Shown piece by piece: positions 8,243-16,446 of a stretch of DNA of 64,000 bases. Both the position numbers and the translations under genes were made by a program. The notes under the pieces were generated by a model. The model worked only from the letters and a program-made list of their open reading frames with translations. It made no database searches and was not told where the DNA came from. Position 1 is the first letter of the stretch. Every line of letters begins with the position of its first letter. The DNA comes from JAXGOI01 sp040767605 (lineage in GTDB: Bacteria > Bacillota > Dehalobacteriia > UBA4068). The stretch covers positions 496,001 to 560,000 of the forward strand of contig JAXGOI010000001.1 of NCBI GenBank assembly GCA_040767605.1, written 5' to 3'.

Positions 8243-9237
8243 TATTTTCCTCCCAATATACTTATAAAGGTTTCCAGGCGAAGCCTGGTTCTGGCATCTA
8301 ACGGGCCGGGCTGATCCCCCTCCAGGCTTAAAAAGGGCAGGGGCAAATATTTGCGGAAGAGTATATCCTCAATTTGTCTAAAGCAAAAGCTTTGGGTATA
8401 ATGCAAAACGGCATCGATATTTCTGAGTTTTATTTGCTCTTTAATATCCGCTATTCTATGATTTACAGGGTAAGGGTAGGTATAAAGCAAATATTGCTCC
8501 GTAAGGTCATCTGTGGCAAAAGGCATGGAGAATTGCCGGGCAACCTCATTAAAAACTACCCTGGCCCCTAATTCTTCCAAATAATCATGGAGGCCGTCTA
8601 TAATGGGGGGCACCCCAATTAAGGCCAGGCGGAGCTTATCTTTATAGGGCTTTCTTTCTTTGGCCTCTTGAATAAATTCCGCCGCCCGGGCGGCAAAAGC
8701 CTCCGGGTCTCCTTCAAAATCACTGCAGGAAACCTGCCATAAATGGTTTTCAAAGCCCTTAACCTTATTTTCCTTCCAGGTAAGGTCATCTATTTCCCAA
8801 ATTAAGCGCCTTGATTTATCAAGGCGTTTTTTCTCATTTAAGGCCTGCTGCCAGCTGCAGCCCATTTCTCCGGCAAAATGCTCCATTTCCATTTGCAGGC
8901 TGGCTTTGCGCCTTGCCCCTGATGAAGAAAAGGGATAGGAAAAAGGAATTACCCTTATACCCTCATCCTCCAGGGTTTCCATTAAGGCATGGGTTTGAGA
9001 GCAATCCCCCTGGGTAACGGCAATTACTTCCTTTACCGCCTCCATTTTTACCACCAGGCCGTAAATACCCTTAAGCCATCCGCAAACCGTTCTGGGGTAG
9101 CCTGCCATTTCCGCAGCGGCAATAGCCTCTTCCCTATGGCTGCCGGTTATAAAAATATTATTTAAATCCACAGGAGTATGCCCGGCGGCATAGATAAACT
9201 CCGCCGGGACAGTTGTGGTAATTCCGATTTTCGTCAT
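8242..9237 (-). CDS. 2-hydroxyacyl-CoA dehydratase D-component family protein (HgdB/YjiM-like)
   Basis: A 331-residue protein of the FldB/FldC, HgdAB, BcrBC superfamily, which holds a [4Fe-4S] cluster and accepts the activating electron. Cysteines in family positions are Cys52 (RTVCGW), Cys79 (GDCSQTH) and Cys285 (SFCFRQ); the C-terminus has SLEGDQPGPLDARTRLRLETF, the usual closing motif. GGAG sits seven bases before ATG. It is shorter than YjiM-type proteins (~380) and there is no second subunit, unlike true heterodimeric dehydratases, so it may be a single-subunit relative such as a benzoyl-CoA-reductase-like or double-cubane protein of unknown function. It is coupled to the activase just downstream. 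Confidence 0.8.
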   Translation of the reverse strand: MTKIGITTTVPAEFIYAAGHTPVDLNNIFITGSHREEAIAAAEMAGYPRTVCGWLKGIYGLVVKMEAVKEVIAVTQGDCSQTHALMETLEDEGIRVIPFSYPFSSSGARRKASLQMEMEHFAGEMGCSWQQALNEKKRLDKSRRLIWEIDDLTWKENKVKGFENHLWQVSCSDFEGDPEAFAARAAEFIQEAKERKPYKDKLRLALIGVPPIIDGLHDYLEELGARVVFNEVARQFSMPFATDDLTEQYLLYTYPYPVNHRIADIKEQIKLRNIDAVLHYTQSFCFRQIEDILFRKYLPLPFLSLEGDQPGPLDARTRLRLETFISILGGK

Positions 9238-9280
9238 TTTTTCACTCCGCTTTTATTATCTGGTTTTTTGCTTATTAAAA

Positions 9281-11005
9281 TTACTTTGCGCAGGAGGCAA
9301 AATAATTCCCCGCCCCGGCGGCTATTCCCTCAGCCAGCGCCTGGCGGAAGCTATCCGTGGCTAAAAGGCCTTCCTCCTCCTGATTGGATATAAAGGCTGT
9401 TTCCAGCAAAACCGAAGGCATAGTAGTTTCTCTTAAAACCACAAAGCGGTCTTCCCTCACCCCATAATTGGGCCTGCCGGAGTGTTTAACCATAGCCTCC
9501 TGCATAATTCGGGCAAATTCCAGCCTTATGCTGCGGTCAAAAGCCCCGCCGTTTGGGGCGTAAAACCAGGTGGATGTTCCCTGAGCCTGCCGGTTGGTAG
9601 CGGAATTACAATGAATACTGATAAAAATATCCGCCTGAGCCGCATTGGCCATCCAGGCTCTTTCCTCCAAGGTAAGGAAGGTGGTATCCCCTCTGGTCAG
9701 GCGAACATCCGCCCCTTGAGAAAGTAAAATTGCCTCGGCCTTGCGGGCTATATCAATATTTACATCCTTTTCCTTAAGGCCGCCGGCTCCGGCAGCGCCG
9801 CAATCTAAATTATTTGAGGCATTATAATTGCCGTGGCCGGGGTCTAAATATATCAGTTTGCCCACTACGGGGCTATACCCGGTTTCCAGCCGGAGAACTT
9901 TGCCGTCGGCAGAGAGATCTTCATGATAATAAAGGTATTTATCCCCTTTTATATTTAAGGAGCTTTTAGTACTGCCCTCATAATTAAGGGCTAGGCAGCT
10001 GCCGGTTTGGGTATCCAGGCTTATTGCCATATCCCCTGAGAAAATCAGGCCTTCCCCCCGGCGGCTTATATTATAAACCAGGCGGCTGGAGCCTGTAAAT
10101 ATAAGGCGGCAGCCATAGGGGGTATTTTCCCATTTGAGGGAAATATTGCCCCGGCTTACGCTTTTGCCGTCCCATTGGGGGAGGGGATTCTCTTTAGTTA
10201 CGGCAGAAGAGGTAAATACATCAAACAATGTAATATATAGGCCGGAAACCCAGCCGCTTTGCCCCGTTTCTGCCAAAACTTTGAACCAGCCGTCCCGGCT
10301 TTCATAAATAGCCACTTTGGCGCCTTTATTTAAAGTACCTAAAAGCTCACCGGAAACTCCCGGGGTTTTACGGATATTTAAAGTATCTTCGTTAACCGTG
10401 CCCTGCTTATAGCCCTCAGGGAGGCCGCCGGAGGAAACGGGGGGGGATTGTATACCCCCGCTGTTAATAGTTGCCTGAACAAGCCAGGAGGCCACATAGC
10501 CGGTTTTGCCGTCTTCGGTAATTATTTCATACCAGTCTCCGCTTTCTCCGGTAACAGAAAGAGGGAGCCCCGGCTGCATTTCAGCGATTTTTTCATAGTT
10601 TGTCCCGGGGCCGAGCCTAATATTTACAATTCCGCTGTTTATCTGAACATATAAAGGCAGCTTGCTGCTTTCTAAATTAATTTTACTATATGTATTAATA
10701 ACCCAGCCTGTGGTATTTGCGGTAAATTTTATATTATACCAGCCGCTTTCCTCTTTAATTAAAGGGAAGGTATCCCCCTTGACTGCGCTGCCGATAATTT
10801 TATAGGCTGTGGAGGGGCCGCTTCTGATATTTATGCTTTTGGCGGTTATTTCTACCATATCCGCAGCTTTGGCCTGCATTGGGCCAATAAAAAAAACCGC
10901 GGCAAAAAGGATTAAAAAAAATAAACCCCTTAAGCCTTTAGTTTTTTGTAAATCTATTTTAAAAACTCCCCTTTTATTTACCGGGGAATTAGCGCTATTT
11001 ATCAT
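9281..11005 (-). CDS. N-acetylmuramoyl-L-alanine amidase with SH3b domains
   Basis: A 574-residue exported cell-wall hydrolase that cuts the amide bond between MurNAc and the stem peptide. A signal sequence covers residues ~27-48 (LFFLILFAAVFFIGPMQAKA). Three bacterial SH3 domains follow, near 52-105, 115-175 and 200-260, each with NIRxGP or NIRKTPG and a WY/WF motif. Next is a beta-rich AMIN-like stretch (~280-380), then an Amidase_3 catalytic domain from ~385. Its zinc/catalytic residues are visible: the His of DPGHG, the Glu of LKEKDVN, the His of SIHCN and the Glu of LLETAF. The ATG at 11005 is poorly supported by a ribosome site, so the exact start is uncertain. Confidence 0.92.
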   Translation of the reverse strand: MINSANSPVNKRGVFKIDLQKTKGLRGLFFLILFAAVFFIGPMQAKAADMVEITAKSINIRSGPSTAYKIIGSAVKGDTFPLIKEESGWYNIKFTANTTGWVINTYSKINLESSKLPLYVQINSGIVNIRLGPGTNYEKIAEMQPGLPLSVTGESGDWYEIITEDGKTGYVASWLVQATINSGGIQSPPVSSGGLPEGYKQGTVNEDTLNIRKTPGVSGELLGTLNKGAKVAIYESRDGWFKVLAETGQSGWVSGLYITLFDVFTSSAVTKENPLPQWDGKSVSRGNISLKWENTPYGCRLIFTGSSRLVYNISRRGEGLIFSGDMAISLDTQTGSCLALNYEGSTKSSLNIKGDKYLYYHEDLSADGKVLRLETGYSPVVGKLIYLDPGHGNYNASNNLDCGAAGAGGLKEKDVNIDIARKAEAILLSQGADVRLTRGDTTFLTLEERAWMANAAQADIFISIHCNSATNRQAQGTSTWFYAPNGGAFDRSIRLEFARIMQEAMVKHSGRPNYGVREDRFVVLRETTMPSVLLETAFISNQEEEGLLATDSFRQALAEGIAAGAGNYFASCAK

Positions 11006-11147
11006 CCTTAGCTTAAACCAGCCTTTCTTACACCCTCTTATATTAAAATATAAGGGATATTTAAATATATAATCAAGATTAAAAAAGCAATCGGCCGCTT
11101 ATTTATTGCGGCGGAATTTGCCATATTTCTTCTAAATTGCTTATTAA

Positions 11148-11191
11148 TTTGCTTTTAATTTGCTTTTAATTTGCTTTTAATTTGCTTTTAA
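11148..11191. repeat. tandem repeat, 4 x 11 bp (TTTGCTTTTAA)
   Basis: Four perfect contiguous copies of TTTGCTTTTAA lie between the amidase start and the GerM terminator. No coding content is seen. It is one of several short AT-rich tandem arrays in this window. Confidence 0.9.
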
Positions 11192-11259
11192 TTACTTCTC
11201 CTAAACCGGGGGGATTTCCTGCATTTGCCAGCAGCCTAAATTATTCTTTGTTTTTTAGC

Positions 11260-11289
11260 AAAAAAAACCGGGGAGAATAAACTCCCCGG
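11260..11289 (-). terminator. terminator after the GerM lipoprotein gene
   Basis: CCGGGGAG (11268-11275) and CTCCCCGG (11282-11289) form a GC-rich stem with a 6-base loop; on the minus strand it is followed by seven T. Confidence 0.8.
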
Positions 11290-11389
11290 CCCGGCCTGTA
11301 TATTTAAGTTTAACTATTTTTTGGGTTTATATTTCAATTAGATTTTTTGAGTTTTTCAGGGTTTTTTAGCTTTTCAGGCTTTAAAATTT

Positions 11390-11986
11390 TTACCTGATAA
11401 TCTCATTATTTCTGGCCATTGTTTCAGATACATCCACATGCCCCGCCAGGGTGCTGATTATTTTGCCGTCTACGAGTATTCTAACCTCTTCCACCCCTTT
11501 AAACTGGGTTAGGGTATTTACAATGGCATAAACCGTAAGCTCCTCATTGGCGGCCCCTCCCGGGTGATTATCCTTAAGCTCCGCGCTGAAATCCACAATA
11601 CAAATACCGTCTTTAATATTAATATCCTCTAAAATTGTAGCCGAAGGAATAACCGGCAAGAGCCCCGGAGCTTTAGGCCCGTTTATAAGCTCCCCAATAG
11701 TGGCTCTGGCAATACCCTCGGTTTTAGGGATTTGCCTTTTTTCCGGCTTAAGAAAGCTATTGCTTTCATCCGCAAAATATAAAACTATTTCCTGTTTTTC
11801 AAGGGAATCCTGAGAGGAATTCTCCTGCTCTTCCGGGGGCAGGTTTTGAACAATCTCTTCCTGGGCAGGTTCGGGCTCCGGTATTTCCTCACCGCTTTTC
11901 CAGGCTTGCAGGCGCTCTACCAGGCCGCAGCCGCTAAATGCCAGGGTAAATATAATAATTAAACACAGTAAATATAACTTTTTCAC
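11390..11986 (-). CDS. GerMN-domain lipoprotein
   Basis: A 198-residue lipoprotein. The signal peptide ends at the lipobox FSGC (Cys20), followed by an acidic, Pro/Gln/Glu-rich linker (residues ~35-65). A GerMN domain occupies ~66-190, with IVLYFADESNSFLKPEKRQI, then a helix ARATIGELINGP and VDFSAEL, and NTLTQFKGVEEVRILVDGK at the end. In Bacillus, GerM is a sporulation and germination protein of the cell envelope; in other Firmicutes the domain is also found in LpqB-type and spore proteins. It lies upstream of the amidase on the same strand, consistent with a shared envelope role, but a terminator separates them. Confidence 0.87.
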   Translation of the reverse strand: MKKLYLLCLIIIFTLAFSGCGLVERLQAWKSGEEIPEPEPAQEEIVQNLPPEEQENSSQDSLEKQEIVLYFADESNSFLKPEKRQIPKTEGIARATIGELINGPKAPGLLPVIPSATILEDINIKDGICIVDFSAELKDNHPGGAANEELTVYAIVNTLTQFKGVEEVRILVDGKIISTLAGHVDVSETMARNNEIIR

Positions 11987-12070
11987 TTTGGGGCCTCCTT
12001 TTTCCTCACTTTATCAAAAAATATGCTTTTAATTTAAAGAATATTACCCCAAAGAATAAAAATAGGCTTT

Positions 12071-12097
12071 AAAAAGGGGGCGGAAATTCCGCCCCCT
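12071..12097 (-). terminator. terminator after the ACT-domain gene
   Basis: GGGGGCGGAA (12076-12085) pairs with TTCCGCCCCC (12087-12096). On the minus strand it is followed by TTTTTAAA. Degenerate AT-rich repeats around TGTTTTATTTGATA (about 12100-12200) lie between it and the stop codon of the ACT gene. Confidence 0.75.
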
Positions 12098-12208
12098 AAA
12101 GCTATGCTTTATTTAATAGCTGTGTTTTATTTAATAACTGTTTTTTATTTGATATTTTTATTTTAAAACTGTGTTTTATTTGATAACTGTATTTTATTTA
12201 AAATCTCT

Positions 12209-12637
12209 CTAATTATAAACCTCTTCATCTTCCAGAACCCTTACTCCGCCCTCATTTAAGGCAGCGGCGGCGGCTTCCTGATTATCCACCCTAAAAACAA
12301 TTAAGGCATTGGCGCCCCTCCCCCGATGAAAGGCGTAGGAATACTCTACATTTACCCCTGCCTTATCCATATTTCTTAAAATGCTGCTGAAGCCGCCGGG
12401 AATATCCGGCACCTCCACCGCTATAACCTGATTAACGCTTACGGTAAAGCCGCATTCCTTTAAGGCGGCCTCGGCGGCCTCCGGATTATTCACAATTAAG
12501 CGCAAAATGCCATAATCCGAGGTATCCGCAACGGATAAAGCCCGGATATTTATATTTTTATTCCCCAAGCAATCTGTTACCGCCAAAAGCCTGCCTTTTT
12601 TATTTTCCACAAAAATAGAGATTTGTTTAACGGCCAT
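12209..12637 (-). CDS. tandem ACT-domain regulatory protein
   Basis: A 142-residue cytoplasmic protein made of two ACT domains (about 1-70 and 73-142), with KQISIFVENKKGRLLAV opening the first and AVEVPDIPGGFSSIL opening the second. ACT domains bind amino acids and regulate metabolic enzymes. The start is ATG 12637, six bases after AAGGAGG; an upstream in-frame ATG at 12664 has no such site. It follows paaK on the same strand with a ~240-bp gap. In Clostridia and archaea such double-ACT proteins commonly accompany phenylacetate-CoA ligase and iorAB, so it probably senses an aromatic amino acid for that pathway. Confidence 0.88.
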   Translation of the reverse strand: MAVKQISIFVENKKGRLLAVTDCLGNKNINIRALSVADTSDYGILRLIVNNPEAAEAALKECGFTVSVNQVIAVEVPDIPGGFSSILRNMDKAGVNVEYSYAFHRGRGANALIVFRVDNQEAAAAALNEGGVRVLEDEEVYN

Positions 12638-12875
12638 AATTACCCTCCTTTTATCAGGCCCCACCGCCCCTCAAGCTTTTGGCGGCCGGCCTTTTGTTTT
12701 CGGCCCGGATATTCAGTGTTTCAGAGTATTATTTATATGCCTATTTAAGAATATTTAATTATATAATCTATTTTTCTATATAATTATTTCTCTATAATTA
12801 TATTTCCACAAGCGGGGGTCTTTTCCTCCCGGCCTTTTTTAAAGCTGTTTTCTTAAATAAACATATAAAAGGCTT

Positions 12876-14177
12876 TTATTTCTTTTTCCGTAAATCGGTA
12901 ACCCGAATAGCCTTGCCCTCGCTTCTGGCAAGGGTTTTGGCCTCTACCAGGGTTACTTTGCAGGATACACCCAATATCTGCTCCAGCTCTTTTCTAATCC
13001 GATTACCTAAGGATTCCAAAGAGCGAACCTGGTCTGAAAAGAGACTGTCGGAAACCTCTACCTGAACCTCCATGGTATCTAAATTCCCCAGCCTGTCAAC
13101 TACAATATGATAATGGGGAGAGGTTTCTCCTAAAGCCAGAAGAACACTTTCCACCTGAGATGGGAATACATTAACCCCCCGAATAATCAGCATATCATCG
13201 CTTCTGCCCATAATTCTGTCAATTCTTACATGGGTACGCCCGCAGGAGCAGGGCTCATAATAAAGGCGGGTTAAATCCCGGGTGCGGTAGCGCACCATGG
13301 GTATACCCTCTTTGGTAAGGCCGGTAAAAACTAATTCCCCCATTTGCCCTTTGGGTAAAACCTCCCCGGTATCAGGGTCGATTATTTCAGGCAAATAGTG
13401 GTCTTCCCAAATATGCATACCGTTTTTGGCCTCGCATTCTATGGAAACCCCCGGCCCCATTATTTCAGATAAGCCATAAATATTATAGGCCGAAAGCCCC
13501 AAACGGGCTTCGATTTCATCCCGCATTTCATCGCTCCAGGGCTCGGCCCCGAAAATTCCGGCCTTAAGCTTTAAATCCCCCGGCTTAACTCCGCTCTCCG
13601 CCATTAATTCTGAAAGGAATAAAGCATAAGAAGGGGTGCAGCATAAAATTGTAGAGCCGAAATCCTGCATCATAATAACCTGCCTTTTACTGTTCCCCCC
13701 GGAGGTAGGTATTACAGACGCCCCAAGAAGCTCGGCCCCATAATGGAGCCCCAAACCCCCGGTAAAAAGGCCGTAACCATAGGAAACCTGAATAATATCC
13801 TCTTTTGTGGCGCCGCAGGCCGTAAGGCCCCGGGCTACAAGATCAGACCAGGTATTTAAATCGTTCCTGGTATAGCCCACAACCGTTTGCTTGCCTGTGG
13901 TACCGCTTGAGGCATGAATTCTCACAATATCCCTTAAGGGCACGGCAAAGCGGCCGTAGGGGTAGCTGTCCCGTAAATCCTGCTTTGTGGTAAAGGGCAA
14001 TTTAGCTAAATCCTCCAGGCTTTTTATATCCCCGGGCAAAATCCCCTTTTCTTCCATGGCCAGGCGATAGCCCTCCACATTATTATAAGTATGTTTAACA
14101 ATGTTTTTCAGCCTTCCAAGCTGGAGTTGGCTTAATTCATCCCGGCTTATGCATTCCAGCCTTTTGTCCCAATACAT
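12876..14177 (-). CDS. paaK: phenylacetate--CoA ligase (PaaK family)
   Basis: A 433-residue member of the adenylate-forming family. It makes aryl-CoA from an arylacetate, CoA and ATP through an acyl-adenylate. The sequence opens WDKRLECISRDELSQLQLGRL as in PaaK and has the AMP-binding loop HASSGTTGKQTVVGYT near residue 90, YNIYGLSEIMGPGV near 237, and a C-terminal domain with IRGVNVFPSQVES. Length fits (430-440). It lies behind a T-box leader and upstream of the ACT gene. The T-box, with a Phe-type specifier, implies expression during phenylalanine shortage, so the product may feed reductive synthesis of phenylpyruvate through IOR (genes at 54981-57456) rather than phenylacetate breakdown. 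Direction of flux is inference. Confidence 0.93.
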   Translation of the reverse strand: MYWDKRLECISRDELSQLQLGRLKNIVKHTYNNVEGYRLAMEEKGILPGDIKSLEDLAKLPFTTKQDLRDSYPYGRFAVPLRDIVRIHASSGTTGKQTVVGYTRNDLNTWSDLVARGLTACGATKEDIIQVSYGYGLFTGGLGLHYGAELLGASVIPTSGGNSKRQVIMMQDFGSTILCCTPSYALFLSELMAESGVKPGDLKLKAGIFGAEPWSDEMRDEIEARLGLSAYNIYGLSEIMGPGVSIECEAKNGMHIWEDHYLPEIIDPDTGEVLPKGQMGELVFTGLTKEGIPMVRYRTRDLTRLYYEPCSCGRTHVRIDRIMGRSDDMLIIRGVNVFPSQVESVLLALGETSPHYHIVVDRLGNLDTMEVQVEVSDSLFSDQVRSLESLGNRIRKELEQILGVSCKVTLVEAKTLARSEGKAIRVTDLRKKK

Positions 14178-14241
14178 TAATTATCCCCCCGCTAAATTAT
14201 TTTTTATGCTGATTTGCCTGTTTTTTATGTTTAAATAAAAA

Positions 14242-14505
14242 AATGCCTTCATCCTAAAGGGACGAATGCATTCGTGGTACCACCCAATTTGGCTAAAAAG
14301 CCCGCTTTATCCATACAGGGAATTCCCGATATGTATTCCCGCTAACGGAGGAAATCCGTCCGGAACTACTTGCTTTTGGCTTTCATCCGGAGGCTCGGGA
14401 GGGAATTTCAGTAACCGCACTTTTTGCCGGCTTCCAGTCTTTGGCCGGCATTCCCTGTTAAAGGCGCCTTGTTACTTACTTATCTCCGTCACAGCCGCAT
14501 ATATA
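14242..14505 (-). promoter_or_regulatory. T-box riboswitch upstream of paaK, probable phenylalanine specifier
   Basis: Minus-strand leader with the conserved T-box sequence GGGTGGTACCACG at 14273-14285, followed by a terminator hairpin (14242-14272) and a T-run. Stem I is bounded by ACGGAG (about 14482-14487) and CTCCGT (about 14344-14349); after the 5' strand comes an AAGTA motif as in other T-boxes. The specifier position, just before CTCCGT, reads GGATTTC. The codon there is TTT or TTC, both Phe, by analogy with the Trp T-box elsewhere in this window. T-boxes let transcription continue when the cognate tRNA is uncharged. Confidence 0.85.
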
Positions 14506-14794
14506 ATTAAAAATAATTCTAGCATAATTTATTTTATAATACAAGCCTGTTTTATTTTTTTATATTTTTTTATATTTTTTTACTTATAAACACTGGTTTT
14601 TAGGTATAATTTGGCTTTTAGGGGAGAAAATAAGCCTAAAACCTTTCTAAAAAAGCTCGTTTAATTAAATTCCAGAGATTTAAAGTTTTTTTAATAGCTT
14701 TTTATATTTTTGAGAGTTTTTAATAAATGCGCTTATAATTTTTATTTTTAAGGGGAAACTAAATTTGCAGGCCGATTTGAAAAAGGAGGAAAAT
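14506..14794. other. intergenic region between the paaK T-box and the Asn-rich gene, with a promoter
   Basis: AT-rich divergent spacer. A good plus-strand promoter for the downstream gene is visible: TTGAGA at 14710-14715, an 18-bp spacer, TATAAT at 14734-14739. A repeated poly-T/ATA stretch lies around 14550-14580. No gene is seen. Confidence 0.65.
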
Positions 14795-15043
14795 ATGACT
14801 ACTAATTACAAAAACAAGAATACTTCCAATCAGAAAAACACAGCCCAAAACACTCAGGAAAACTGCGGCACAAACAAAACCGGTAATAATACCGGTAACA
14901 ACACCTATGAAAGCGCCAATCCTAATCACCCTAATAAAAGTAAAAATGCCAATACTTCAAACAAAACCAGTAATTTTAAAAATGCCGATAATTGCACAAA
15001 TGCTAAAAATGTAAACAACAGCCAAAACTCCAATAACTTTTAA
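14795..15043 (+). CDS. asparagine-rich low-complexity protein, function unknown
   Basis: An 82-residue, hydrophilic protein in which over a third of the residues are Asn, with many Lys, Thr and Ser and two Cys. There is no signal peptide, membrane helix or recognised domain. The ATG at 14795 has AAAGGAGG just upstream and the gene has its own promoter (TTGAGA-18-TATAAT) and a perfect 34-bp terminator palindrome, so it is a deliberate single-gene unit, not a chance frame. Composition recalls gamma-type small acid-soluble spore proteins (SspE), which are Gln/Asn-rich, but the repeats of that family are not evident. A structural or stored-amino-acid role is possible; none can be shown. Confidence 0.7.
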   Translation: MTTNYKNKNTSNQKNTAQNTQENCGTNKTGNNTGNNTYESANPNHPNKSKNANTSNKTSNFKNADNCTNAKNVNNSQNSNNF

Positions 15044-15060
15044 ATGCTTAATTTTTACTA

Positions 15061-15094
15061 AAATAAAGGGGCCTCTTAAGAGGCCCCTTTATTT
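15061..15094. terminator. bidirectional terminator, perfect 34-bp palindrome
   Basis: 15061-15094 is fully self-complementary around CTTAAG, with AAAGGGGCC/GGCCCCTTT arms and A/T tracts on both sides. It separates the Asn-rich gene from the convergent gene at 15155. Confidence 0.85.
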
Positions 15095-15154
15095 ATGCCA
15101 AAAACAGTGTTTCCGGCTCTTTTAATTTAAGCTTTTATTTAAGCCTTAATTTTA

Positions 15155-15742
15155 TCAGGCTTTCCCTTCATTAAGGGCGGCCTCGGCAGCGCATTTTTTA
15201 CGATAGACCTTAATTTCCGCCCCGTATTTATTCTCGGGGTTATTTTGGAAATTAAACATCGGCACATTATACTCTATCATAGCCCTATGAAGCTCTTCGC
15301 TTTTGGCGGAGGCAAATTCATAGCAGGCGATGCGGAAATTCTCTTTCATCCATTGGGTAAGCTTATCTTCGCTTTCTTCATCCAGGGAATAATTATTGTA
15401 GCGGTCATTATCCTTGGGGTCTTTACTTCTGGGAATAGGCACCAAATTAAGTTTTGCCTGAAGCAGGGCGGCCAAAGAACGCCTCATGGTAGAAGTGCCT
15501 GTATACCCGCTTTTAAAATGCCGGGCGCTGTTTGCCTTGGATAGCCCGACAAAAACAACCCTGGGGGCCTTGCCCGACCAAAGGCCAAAACCCAGCTCAT
15601 TGCCTTCATAGGCAACAATATAAATCCCTTTTTGTTCAGATAAAGCCTTGAGGTTCTCCTCTTCCAGCGGTAATAGGCGGGCGAGCATTTCATCTGTTAC
15701 CGCTTTACAAAAACCCCATGTGATATTTTCCTCCGTTTTCAT
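15155..15742 (-). CDS. GIY-YIG-like domain protein, function unknown
   Basis: A 195-residue soluble protein. The start is ATG 15742, seven bases after GGAGG; longer frames would run into hpt. A GIY-YIG-like core is suggested by KGIYIVAYEG near residue 52 and RVVFVGLSKANSARHF near 75, followed by GYTGTSTMRRSLAALLQ, as in GIY-YIG proteins with a conserved arginine helix. The C-terminal half has charged helices (SEDKLTQWMKENFRIACYEF). The spacing between GIY and VFVG is larger than in classical nucleases and the catalytic glutamate is not obvious, so nuclease activity is doubtful. It begins 16 bp after hpt and is probably co-transcribed with it. Confidence 0.5.
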   Translation of the reverse strand: MKTEENITWGFCKAVTDEMLARLLPLEEENLKALSEQKGIYIVAYEGNELGFGLWSGKAPRVVFVGLSKANSARHFKSGYTGTSTMRRSLAALLQAKLNLVPIPRSKDPKDNDRYNNYSLDEESEDKLTQWMKENFRIACYEFASAKSEELHRAMIEYNVPMFNFQNNPENKYGAEIKVYRKKCAAEAALNEGKA

Positions 15743-15758
15743 TAGCATACCTCCATTC

Positions 15759-16319
15759 TTATTTGGATGTATCTTCCAGATAAACCCGTGGGTTAAGAGC
15801 AGCAATAAAAGGCAATTCCCGATAATAATTAGCATAATCCAAACCATAGCCGATTAAAAACTCATCCGGCACCTCAAAACCTAAAAAATCAATATCAACC
15901 TCCACCTGGCGGCGGGAGGGCTTGCTTAAAAGAGAGCAAACCTTAAGGGTTTTGGGGCCCTTGGCCCAAAGGTTCTCTTTTAGGGAAGTTAAAGTCAGGC
16001 CGCTGTCTACAATATCCTCTACAATTAAAACATGCTTCCCCTCTAGGGGAAGGGATATATCCTGAATTATTTCCACAGAACCGCTGGAGGTTGTGGAATT
16101 GCCATAGCTGCGAATACTCATAAAATCAATCATCAGGGGAATATCTATTTTACGGATAAGATCACTCATAAAAATAACCGAGCCTCTTAAAATACCGATG
16201 GCGACAACCTCCCCGGCCGCCATTTTTTTATAATAAGCGCTTATTTCTTCCGCTAACTGCTTTACCCTGGCCTTTATTTCCTCCTCGGTAAAAAACACCT
16301 TTGTAAAATCGCTACTCAA
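15759..16319 (-). CDS. hpt: hypoxanthine phosphoribosyltransferase
   Basis: A 186-residue purine salvage enzyme that joins hypoxanthine or guanine to PRPP to give IMP or GMP. The PRPP-binding loop is clear (VLIVEDIVDSGLTL), as is the substrate region SIRSYGNSTTSSG and the C-terminal VPDEFLIGYGLDYANYYREL. I place the start at TTG 16319, eight bases after GGAGG, giving MSSDFTKVFFTEEEI as in other HPRTs; an ATG at 16394 would add 25 atypical residues and lacks a clear ribosome site. The gene is transcribed leftward with the GIY-YIG-like gene after it. In Bacillus hpt sits with tilS and ftsH; those are absent here. Confidence 0.92.
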   Translation of the reverse strand: MSSDFTKVFFTEEEIKARVKQLAEEISAYYKKMAAGEVVAIGILRGSVIFMSDLIRKIDIPLMIDFMSIRSYGNSTTSSGSVEIIQDISLPLEGKHVLIVEDIVDSGLTLTSLKENLWAKGPKTLKVCSLLSKPSRRQVEVDIDFLGFEVPDEFLIGYGLDYANYYRELPFIAALNPRVYLEDTSK

Positions 16320-16446
16320 ATTATACACCTCCGTATGGGTGATTATTCTTTGCCGGGCCTCTAAAATCCTTTCTGCCCCCGGGCTTTTTGGCATAAAAGC
16401 CTTAAAATTGCATATAGATAAAAAAACCCTTTTGGGAGGCTAAATA

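Noticed and set aside
14266..14589. 107-codon plus-strand frame over the T-box
   Set aside because: The DNA is explained by a T-box leader on the other strand; the product has no domain.
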